DNA of 34,306 nt. It comes from Bacillota bacterium (lineage in GTDB: Bacteria > Bacillota > Clostridia > Lachnospirales > Lachnospiraceae). The position numbers and the translations under genes are program-made. The notes under the pieces were generated by a model, which ran no database searches, was not told where the DNA came from, and worked only from the letters and a program-made list of their open reading frames with translations. Shown here piece after piece: positions 1 through 5,843 of the stretch (position 1 is its first letter; each line of letters starts with the position of its first letter). The stretch lies in contig JAEYOY010000009.1 in NCBI GenBank assembly GCA_023411215.1, positions 1 to 34,306 of the forward strand. Reading direction: 5' to 3'.

Positions 1-35
1 ATAATCTGTCGTAATTGTTCCTTTGCTATAGCCAT
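1..35 (-). CDS. 5' end of a possible IS256-family transposase (partial)
   Basis: An ATG on the minus strand at 33-35 opens a frame reading MAIAKEQLRQI and runs off the left edge of the window. It is preceded by a good ribosome binding site, GAAAGGTGG, about 7 nt upstream. The short N-terminus resembles the start of IS256/mutator-type transposases of clostridia, but eleven residues are too few for a firm call. The A/T-rich stretch at about 104-127, just after the GNAT stop codon, could be the terminal inverted repeat of such an element. It could equally be any other small gene. The ribosome binding site lies inside a hairpin described separately. Confidence 0.35.
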   Translation of the reverse strand, partial: MAIAKEQLRQI

Positions 36-37
36 AT

Positions 38-96
38 AAAAACCACCTTTCGGATGAGATTATTCATATCTAATTCTCACCAGAAAAGTGGTTTTT
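38..96 (-). promoter_or_regulatory. Hairpin enclosing a ribosome binding site / possible terminator
   Basis: Positions 38-51 and 83-96 form a 14-bp stem. In the minus-strand RNA it is fully paired, with one G-U pair. The 3' arm contains the GAAAGGTGG ribosome binding site of the frame starting at 35 and ends two bases before its ATG. The 31-nt loop and the T-rich end also fit a terminator for the upstream GNAT gene. Both roles are inferences; the pairing is directly visible. Confidence 0.6.
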
Positions 97-131
97 ATTA
101 CCAAGACACAAAATTATTTACATTACCTTTA

Positions 132-683
132 TTAAACCTCATCATTTAGTAAAACCATATGTATATGGTCTTCCCATTTTCCATTAATCTTTAAATACTT
201 ATAGGCTGATCCTTCATTATAGAATCCTAGCTTTTCAACCACCCTTAAAGAGCGTTTATTTTTAGGCATAATATTAGCTTCAATTCTATGTAACCCAAAT
301 TCATTAAACATAATGTCTATTCCCTTTTGAATTGCTTCGGTCATAAAGCCTTTATTTATTTCATCCTTATCTAATTTATACCCAAGATAACAGGACAGAA
401 ATGCTCCTCTTACAATATTGCTAAAGCCAATCGAACCAATTATTCTAGTTTCGTCCTCCTTTCTAAATATCCATAGCCTGAAAGATTTATTATTATCAAT
501 ATCAGATAACTCTTTATCTAATTGTTCTTCCTGATATTGCTTTGTATAAAAATCCTCACTTTTTACGGCTTCCCACTCTTCTAAAAAGGATCTATTTCTT
601 AAATAATAATCTACAACTAAATCAGCAAAGGACTTGTCAACTATTTTTAATAAAAGCCTTTGTGTTTCATAAACTTGTTTCAT
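132..683 (-). CDS. GNAT family N-acetyltransferase (RimJ/RimL type)
   Basis: 183-residue cytosolic acetyltransferase that would move an acetyl group from acetyl-CoA to an amine; the substrate is unknown. It has the RimJ/RimL layout: N-terminal ETQRLLL, a central strand IIGSIGFSNIVRG, the acetyl-CoA region LGYKLDKDEINKGFMTEA at about residues 100-117, then HRIEANIMPKNKRSLRVVEKLGF and the C-terminal KINGKWEDHIHM typical of this subfamily. The length is usual for the family. I place the start at the ATG at 681-683, because GGAGGTG sits 4-5 nt upstream of it; the longer frame to 710 has no ribosome binding site. The gene stands alone. Its stop lies only a few bases from the putative insertion-sequence end, but the protein looks complete, so it was not truncated. 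Confidence 0.88.
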   Translation of the reverse strand: MKQVYETQRLLLKIVDKSFADLVVDYYLRNRSFLEEWEAVKSEDFYTKQYQEEQLDKELSDIDNNKSFRLWIFRKEDETRIIGSIGFSNIVRGAFLSCYLGYKLDKDEINKGFMTEAIQKGIDIMFNEFGLHRIEANIMPKNKRSLRVVEKLGFYNEGSAYKYLKINGKWEDHIHMVLLNDEV

Positions 684-802
684 AAAACACCTCCATGAAT
701 TACTTTTCACTATAACAAGACTTAATAGTGCACAAATTACAAACTAATGAATGGTAATATTATAGACTATACGATTATATGAAATTTCAATACAGTAAAA
801 TG

Positions 803-833
803 AGCACTCTATCAAAATGAATGGTAGAGTGCT
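803..833 (-). terminator. Probable terminator of fhs
   Basis: AGCACTCTA at 803-811 pairs with TAGAGTGCT at 825-833, giving a 9-bp stem. On the minus strand it is followed by CATTTTACTG. The stem starts about 24 nt after the fhs stop. The T-run is short, so termination may be weak. Confidence 0.6.
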
Positions 834-856
834 GTTCAGTTTATTTGATAATATCG

Positions 857-2527
857 TTAAAATAATCCGGTTATTTTGCCACTATCATCAACATCAATGC
901 CCTCTGCAGCCGGTACCTTTGGAAGACCGGGCATCGTCATCACCGTACCGGTGATAGCGACAACAAAGCCTGCACCTGCAGACACATACACCTCTCGAAT
1001 ACGAATGGTAAAACCGGTCGGTCTGCCAAGTTTTGTAGCATCATCCGATAGAGAATATTGATTCTTAGCCATACAGATCGGCAGTTCTTTAAAGCCCAAG
1101 CCTTCAATCGTCTTGATGGCACTCTCGGCTGCCGGTTCATAGATTACACCATCTGCACCGTAGATTTCCTTTGCAATGGTCTCAATCTTCTCTTTGATGG
1201 ATAAGTTTATGTCGTAAAGGGGTTTATAATTACTCTTCTTCGTCTCCATGGTTGCCAGAACCTTCTTCGCCAGGTCAACTCCACCTTCACCGCCCTTCTC
1301 CCACACTTCACAAAGAGAGAATTCGCAGTCTCTGTCTTCACAGAATTTCTTTACATAAGCCAGCTCCGCATCGCTATCTGATACAAAACGGTTAAGGCTT
1401 ACTACTACAGGAACACCGAATTTCTGGAGATTTTCTATGTGCTTTTCCAGATTGACGATACCCTTCTTCAGTGCCTCCAGATTCTCGGTTCCCAGATCCG
1501 TCTTAGCAATACCGCCATTATATTTTAAGGCTCTTATCGTCGCAACCAATACGATTGCATCGGGCTTAAGACCTGCCATTCGGCATTTGATGTCAAGGAA
1601 TTTCTCGGCACCCAGATCAGCACCAAAGCCTGCCTCTGTAACCACAACATCGGCCAATTTCAAGGCTGTCTTGGTCGCTCTTACACTATTACAGCCATGA
1701 GCAATATTGGCGAAGGGTCCGCCGTGAATAATAGCCGGCGTATTCTCCAGCGTCTGGATCAAATTCGGTTTTAGTGCGTCCTTAAGTAAGGCTGCCATCG
1801 CTCCGACTGCGTTCAGCTGCTTTGCTGTGACCGGCTTACCCTGATAGGTATAAGCTACAACAATACGTCCAAGACGCTCCTTAAGATCATACATGTCATC
1901 TGCAAGGCAAAGCACCGCCATAATTTCTGATGCTACGGTAATGATAAAATGGTCCTCACGAACTACTCCGTCCGCTTTTCGGCCAAGACCAACTACAATA
2001 TTACGGAGCACCCTGTCATTCATATCGACACAACGTTTCCATACAATTTGATTCGTATCAATCCCCAGTGTATTTCCCTGCTGAATGTGGTTATCCAGCA
2101 TAGCAGCCAGAAGATTATTGGCTGATGTGATTGCATGAAAATCTCCGGTAAAATGTAGATTCAGGTCTTCCATCGGTACTACCTGCGCATAACCGCCTCC
2201 GGCTGCTCCACCCTTGATACCAAAACAAGGTCCCAGGGACGGCTCACGCAGAGCGATACAGGAGCGAACCTTCATCAGACCAAGGGCTTGTCCCAAGCCA
2301 ACTGTAGTGGTTGTCTTTCCCTCTCCGGCTGGAGTAGGATTAATCGCAGTAACTAGCACCAGCTTACCATCCGGATTATTCTTCACCTTATCCCATAATT
2401 CATCGGATAGCTTCGCTTTATATTTGCCGTAATATTCCAGATCCTCCTCAGAGATAGTAAGTTTCTCTGCTACCTCTCTGATATGCTTAAGTTGCGCTTC
2501 CTGCGCGATTTGAATGTCTGATTTCAT
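857..2527 (-). CDS. fhs: Formate--tetrahydrofolate ligase
   Basis: Formyl-THF synthetase joins formate to tetrahydrofolate using ATP. It feeds one-carbon units into purine and formyl-Met synthesis and, in acetogens, the methyl branch of the Wood-Ljungdahl pathway. The 556-residue protein has the family length. The P-loop TPAGEGKTT is at residues 65-73, followed by the family signature REPSLGPCFGIKGGAAGGG near 94-112 and the conserved TGDFHAIT near 127-134. The longest open frame begins at a TTG at 2551 without a ribosome binding site. The ATG at 2525-2527 gives the MKSDIQIAQ start typical of clostridial homologues, with only a modest AGGGC upstream. The gene is monocistronic, with two promoter candidates and a ~200-nt leader for the distal one. 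No other Wood-Ljungdahl gene is nearby, so the role is probably general one-carbon supply. Confidence 0.97.
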   Translation of the reverse strand: MKSDIQIAQEAQLKHIREVAEKLTISEEDLEYYGKYKAKLSDELWDKVKNNPDGKLVLVTAINPTPAGEGKTTTTVGLGQALGLMKVRSCIALREPSLGPCFGIKGGAAGGGYAQVVPMEDLNLHFTGDFHAITSANNLLAAMLDNHIQQGNTLGIDTNQIVWKRCVDMNDRVLRNIVVGLGRKADGVVREDHFIITVASEIMAVLCLADDMYDLKERLGRIVVAYTYQGKPVTAKQLNAVGAMAALLKDALKPNLIQTLENTPAIIHGGPFANIAHGCNSVRATKTALKLADVVVTEAGFGADLGAEKFLDIKCRMAGLKPDAIVLVATIRALKYNGGIAKTDLGTENLEALKKGIVNLEKHIENLQKFGVPVVVSLNRFVSDSDAELAYVKKFCEDRDCEFSLCEVWEKGGEGGVDLAKKVLATMETKKSNYKPLYDINLSIKEKIETIAKEIYGADGVIYEPAAESAIKTIEGLGFKELPICMAKNQYSLSDDATKLGRPTGFTIRIREVYVSAGAGFVVAITGTVMTMPGLPKVPAAEGIDVDDSGKITGLF

Positions 2528-2580
2528 TCCGTATTGCCCTGCCTTTCCCAATTTGTGATTCGATAGGTATTATAATAATG

Positions 2581-2608
2581 ATTGTAGCATTTATACTATA
2601 TTAATCAA
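2581..2608 (-). promoter_or_regulatory. Proximal promoter of fhs
   Basis: On the minus strand TTGATT (2603-2608) is separated by 16 bp from TACAAT (2581-2586). It lies about 55 bp upstream of the fhs start and matches the sigma-A pattern well. Confidence 0.5.
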
Positions 2609-2697
2609 GATATCATAATTAATTTTACTTATTAGATATAATAATAATTTAACGATCTTCCATTTAATACAAACATATCATCAAATCGCAAGCTTGC

Positions 2698-2720
2698 AGT
2701 GCGAGTATCCTTCTCGCACT
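2698..2720 (-). promoter_or_regulatory. Leader hairpin between the fhs promoters
   Basis: AGTGCGAG (2698-2705) and CTCGCACT (2713-2720) form a perfect 8-bp stem with a 7-nt loop. The adjacent GCAAGCTTGC (2688-2697) is a 10-bp palindrome. Both fall within the leader that would be transcribed from the distal fhs promoter. No T-run follows, so this is not an intrinsic terminator. It may be an RNA structure or a protein-binding site. Confidence 0.5.
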
Positions 2721-2737
2721 ATATTCACTACGTTTAC

Positions 2738-2766
2738 ATTATACTAAATCGTTTCTTTTGGTTCAA
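2738..2766 (-). promoter_or_regulatory. Distal promoter of fhs
   Basis: On the minus strand TTGAAC (2761-2766), 17 bp, then TATAAT (2738-2743): a near-consensus sigma-A promoter. Transcripts would carry a leader of about 200 nt. Confidence 0.65.
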
Positions 2767-2832
2767 TGAAAATAATGAATGCAGAGAAAGACTATTGTCT
2801 ATCGCCGTCGAATAAGAAAAAATAAAAAGTTC

Positions 2833-2861
2833 TTGCGTTTAGAAATGGGTAAAGTTATACT
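2833..2861 (+). promoter_or_regulatory. Promoter of the HAD phosphatase gene
   Basis: TTGCGT (2833-2838), 17 bp, TATACT (2856-2861), ending 57 bp before the ATG at 2919. It is divergent from the fhs promoters. The rest of the 2528-2918 gap holds only the fhs promoters, the hairpin and AT-rich DNA. Confidence 0.6.
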
Positions 2862-2918
2862 AATAATAATTTACATGCTAAATGATACTGTCTTACAGAA
2901 ATAGAAAGGATGTTCCTT

Positions 2919-3563
2919 ATGAGATATAATACCGTGATTTTTGATTTGGACGGAACCTTATTGAATACTTTAGACGATTTACGGGATAGCCTGAACGATG
3001 TGTTGACTTCAAAGGGTTATACTCCTAAGAGTCTGGAGGAGGTTAGGCGCTTCGTTGGAAATGGAGTTAAAAATCTCATACGTAGGTCCATACCCGAGGA
3101 ATGCAATGACGAGGTTGTTGTCGATGTAATGGAGGAATTCAAGGAAAACTACAGGCATAATATGCAGAATAAGACAAGACCCTATAATGGTATTATGGAG
3201 CTTCTACTAGACTTATCCCGTTATAATTATAAGATAGCGATTGTATCAAATAAATACGATGCTGCTGTGAAAGAATTAGCAAGAACTTATTTCGGTAACC
3301 TGATTCAGGTTGCAATTGGTGAGACCGCCGAGATTAAGAGAAAGCCTGCTCCCGACAGCATCTATACTGCCGTGCAGGAATTAGGCTCTGAATTAAGCTC
3401 TACCATCCTTGTTGGCGATTCTGAAACCGATGTTCGAACAGCAAAGAATGCTGGTATCCCCTGTATCGGTGTAACCTGGGGTTTTCGATGCCGTGAGGTA
3501 CTTCGAAGTGAAGGTGCCGATTATCTGATTGATACCCCCAAGGAGCTACTAACAATCATCTAG
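2919..3563 (+). CDS. HAD-superfamily hydrolase, phosphoglycolate phosphatase-like
   Basis: 214-residue cytosolic phosphatase of HAD subfamily IA. Motif I is VIFDLDGTLLNT, with the nucleophile Asp9 and acid/base Asp11. Motif II is the VSNK segment near residue 110, motif III the Lys of KRKPAPDS near 142, and motif IV LVGDSETDVRTAKNAG near 166-181. The helical cap lies between motifs I and II. The architecture fits Gph/PgpP-type enzymes acting on small phosphomonoesters such as phosphoglycolate, but the substrate cannot be read from sequence. I choose the ATG at 2919 because AGAAAGGA lies 8 nt upstream. The ATG at 2910 overlaps that site and would put the ribosome binding site too close. The gene has its own promoter and a terminator after it. 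Confidence 0.88.
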   Translation: MRYNTVIFDLDGTLLNTLDDLRDSLNDVLTSKGYTPKSLEEVRRFVGNGVKNLIRRSIPEECNDEVVVDVMEEFKENYRHNMQNKTRPYNGIMELLLDLSRYNYKIAIVSNKYDAAVKELARTYFGNLIQVAIGETAEIKRKPAPDSIYTAVQELGSELSSTILVGDSETDVRTAKNAGIPCIGVTWGFRCREVLRSEGADYLIDTPKELLTII

Positions 3564-3625
3564 GTAATAATTATAACGACAGAAATATGCGAAGCGTGCT
3601 TACTATTGTCTTGAATAAGAAAACA

Positions 3626-3667
3626 GATGACCTAACATCAATAAACGATGCAAGGCCATCTTTTTTT
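3626..3667 (+). terminator. Intrinsic terminator after the HAD phosphatase gene
   Basis: GATGACCT pairs with AGGCCATC (one mismatch) and an inner CATC/GATG stem, followed directly by seven Ts. It lies about 60 nt after the stop codon. Confidence 0.8.
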
Positions 3668-3918
3668 ATAATATTTATTCTTATGTATATCTTTAATGCA
3701 GCCGCCCCCATACCTGCAAATTTTGGTGACAGTATTAATTCATGACATTAGAAAGTCTGTGAAGCGTATTTTCTATCGATTGCCGATTGAAAAATCCTTA
3801 TTTTTCAATCTATTACGGCTCCCTCAATGATGTAAGTTAGTACTAAGTGTATCCATTGCACTTGAGTACAGCAGACCAAACTTCATAGTATGAAAATAGA
3901 TTTATATTTATCAAACCA
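3668..3918. other. Gene-free interval with a repeat-like segment
   Basis: No convincing gene. It carries one copy of a short sequence also seen at 5739-5757 (3739-3757) and a perfect 11-bp hairpin, GATTGAAAAAT (3785-3795) with ATTTTTCAATC (3800-3810), loop CCTT. Outer GCCG and CGGC could extend the stem. No T-run follows on either strand, so this looks like a decayed dispersed repeat and not a normal terminator. It separates the convergent HAD and ATP-grasp genes. Confidence 0.5.
3739..3757 (+). repeat. Dispersed intergenic repeat motif, copy 1
   Basis: TTCATGACATTAGAAAGTC; 17 of 19 bases match copy 2 at 5739-5757. Each copy lies at one end of the ATP-grasp pair and is followed within about 50 bp by a perfect hairpin. 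Confidence 0.5.
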
Positions 3919-4788
3919 TTATACTAGCTTACCTCTGATAAAGGACAAATATTTCTCTACTATATTAATATCCGAGCATTGATAAAGCATTCGTGAACCA
4001 ACCACATCCTCTATCTCATTGAAGATCAGTTCACCTTCGTCTCCGATAATAAAGTCGATCCCTACAAGTCCAAAATCAAATTGACCAATAATGCGATTGA
4101 CTATCTCAATTTCAGAATCCGATAATCGATAAAGGGTAACCTCTCCCCCAAGACTAAAGTTAGACTTAAAGCCATCCTTGGCTGTGCGAAGCACTGCTGC
4201 TATAATCTCTGTTCCGATCACATATACCCTTAAATCCTGATGTCTCGTACCGGTCAAGGGCTGAACCACGACATCACTTCCAGCCAGCTTATCGATTAGG
4301 GAAGGATATTCCATCGCTTCCCCTTCCTGATTACCGTGAAGTAGAAATACCTGACTTCCTCCGTGCCCGGCGACTGCTTTGATTACAGTTGGGGTCTCAG
4401 CTTGATGAAACACCTCTTTTATCTGAGCATTTCGATAAAAGCTGGTGTCCACCATCTTAATTCCGGTGGCTGCCAAGTATTGATAGGTTCTGGCTTTATC
4501 ATTACAAATCTCAGCTACAAAGGAGTTATTAAAGACCGGGATACCCAAATACTCCAGCTGTCGATTAAGCAATGGATAAATAGCCCGACAGATAGCAAAA
4601 TCGGGCAATGCAGTCTCTTCCTTCTGATAGGTAAGAAACCATTGCCCATCCCTTACTCCGAACTCCATCTCCTCAATCAATAGAAGCTTAAAGTCGATTC
4701 CCTGCTTTGCTCCTTCTTCGATATAGAAACGGATATATTGTTGATTATAGATGGCGTTTTCACGATGATATATGATCCAAGCAACCAT
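3919..4788 (-). CDS. ATP-grasp family protein, second of a tandem pair
   Basis: 289 residues with the ATP-grasp fold of the RimK/glutamate-ligase group: a pre-ATP-grasp region, CNDKARTYQYLAATGIKMVDT (central-domain entry), PTVIKAVAGHGGSQVFLL (ATP-binding Lys and glycine-rich loop), VVQPLTGTRHQDLRVYVIG, and a C-terminal GLVGIDFIIG...IFNEIEDVVGS. Such enzymes form acyl-phosphate intermediates and ligate an amine. Where RimK-like proteins usually end in an E-x-N metal site (seen in the upstream paralogue as EVNSN), this one reads NEIEDVVGS, so its metal site or role may differ. I set the start at the ATG at 4786-4788, because AAGGAG lies 10 nt upstream. It overlaps the upstream gene by 29 nt, implying translational coupling. 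Substrate unknown. Confidence 0.8.
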   Translation of the reverse strand: MVAWIIYHRENAIYNQQYIRFYIEEGAKQGIDFKLLLIEEMEFGVRDGQWFLTYQKEETALPDFAICRAIYPLLNRQLEYLGIPVFNNSFVAEICNDKARTYQYLAATGIKMVDTSFYRNAQIKEVFHQAETPTVIKAVAGHGGSQVFLLHGNQEGEAMEYPSLIDKLAGSDVVVQPLTGTRHQDLRVYVIGTEIIAAVLRTAKDGFKSNFSLGGEVTLYRLSDSEIEIVNRIIGQFDFGLVGIDFIIGDEGELIFNEIEDVVGSRMLYQCSDINIVEKYLSFIRGKLV

Positions 4789-5662
4789 TTCTTCCACACT
4801 CCTTATTACGGATATGTTCCATAATTGCATCCGCTGCATTTACACCGGTACAATCAAAAATATTCTTAAAATGTGCATTCGAATTCACTTCACAGACGAT
4901 GGGTTCCTCCCCTTCGCCGTAAAGTAAATCAACTCCTGCAAAATCCAATCCGATTATCTCACAGCAACGGATTGCAAGTGCTTTCTGCTTCACGGTTGGT
5001 TCAAAAGGCATCATCTTTCCTCCAATCGTGAGATTGGCACGAAAATCTCCGTTCTCCGAATAGCGATACATACTTGCTATCACCTTACCACCTACCACCT
5101 GAAGTCGAATATCCCGTCCAAAGCTTGTCTGTAGGAATTCCTGAAATAACACTGGCTTTGCTCCGATTACCTGCATTCTCTCTCTGGTCTCCTCCAGAGT
5201 ATGAACCAGATAGACCTGTTGACCAAAGGAACCAAAGCATTCCTTAATCACCATAGGAAATCCAAGTCGCGTCACAATCTCCTCGAGAAATTCATAATTG
5301 GTATAACCGATGTTATCAAAGGTCATCGGAGCAACAATCGTTCTTGGCATTGGAATATCCTTATTCATCAAAGTCAGATGGGTTAAAGCCTTATCATCGC
5401 AGACTTCGATTGCTCTAGAGCAATTGTACACCGGATAACCCAACCGCTCCAGATAAGAGGCAAGCTTGACATCCTTATCCCAGAAGAGTATAAAATCTGC
5501 CAGCTGCTCACCGTGTAGGGCAGAAATATCGATAAGAAGCTGCGCATTGGTGCGAAGTACCATCTCTATGCCATACTTTCTCGCCGAGGCAAGCAGCCAG
5601 CTATGAATCTCATTAAATTTATTCGAATGAAGAAATTCATTAACGATTAGTAATCCCTTCAA
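4760..5662 (-). CDS. ATP-grasp family protein, first of a tandem pair (RimK-like ligase)
   Basis: 300 residues. The ATP-grasp elements are CDDKALTHLTLMNKDIPMPRT near 88-108, FPMVIKECFGSFGQQVYLV near 135-153 (ATP-binding Lys, glycine loop), LFQEFLQTSFGRDIRLQVVGG near 172-192, and GLDFAGVDLLYG...CEVNSNAHFKNI near 236-267, holding the metal-binding E-x-N. This is the layout of RimK, LysX and MptN-type ligases that add an amino acid to a carboxylate. The start is a TTG (5660-5662) with GGAAGG upstream; the MKGLLIVNEF N-terminus begins the first Rossmann strand, so this rare start looks right. The next gene is a diverged paralogue overlapping by 29 nt, and the two probably act together. No carrier or precursor peptide gene is visible beside them. 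Confidence 0.82.
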   Translation of the reverse strand: MKGLLIVNEFLHSNKFNEIHSWLLASARKYGIEMVLRTNAQLLIDISALHGEQLADFILFWDKDVKLASYLERLGYPVYNCSRAIEVCDDKALTHLTLMNKDIPMPRTIVAPMTFDNIGYTNYEFLEEIVTRLGFPMVIKECFGSFGQQVYLVHTLEETRERMQVIGAKPVLFQEFLQTSFGRDIRLQVVGGKVIASMYRYSENGDFRANLTIGGKMMPFEPTVKQKALAIRCCEIIGLDFAGVDLLYGEGEEPIVCEVNSNAHFKNIFDCTGVNAADAIMEHIRNKECGRNGCLDHISS

Positions 5663-5738
5663 AATAATCCCAACCTTCCAACATATATTCCTTAAGCTAT
5701 TGTATCCTCTATCTTATACAACCACTTATCTACTTTCA

Positions 5739-5757
5739 TTCATGACACTAGAAGGTC
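5739..5757 (+). repeat. Dispersed intergenic repeat motif, copy 2
   Basis: TTCATGACACTAGAAGGTC, matching copy 1 at 3739-3757 in 17 of 19 bases. It is followed by the hairpin TCCCGGAT (5789-5796) / ATCCGGGA (5812-5819) just past the ftsK stop. That hairpin has no T-run on the minus strand. Confidence 0.5.
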
Positions 5758-5843
5758 GCAAGGCGAACTTTTCCGATTATCTGCATATTCCCGGATATCT
5801 GCTATACGCTGATCCGGGATTAGACATAATATAAATATGATTA

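Noticed and set aside
2528..2740. Tetrahydrofolate riboswitch upstream of fhs
   Set aside because: The leader contains a simple hairpin and AT-rich DNA, without the conserved THF-element core.
3585..3746. 53-codon plus-strand frame after the HAD gene
   Set aside because: It reads straight through the terminator and has no ribosome binding site.
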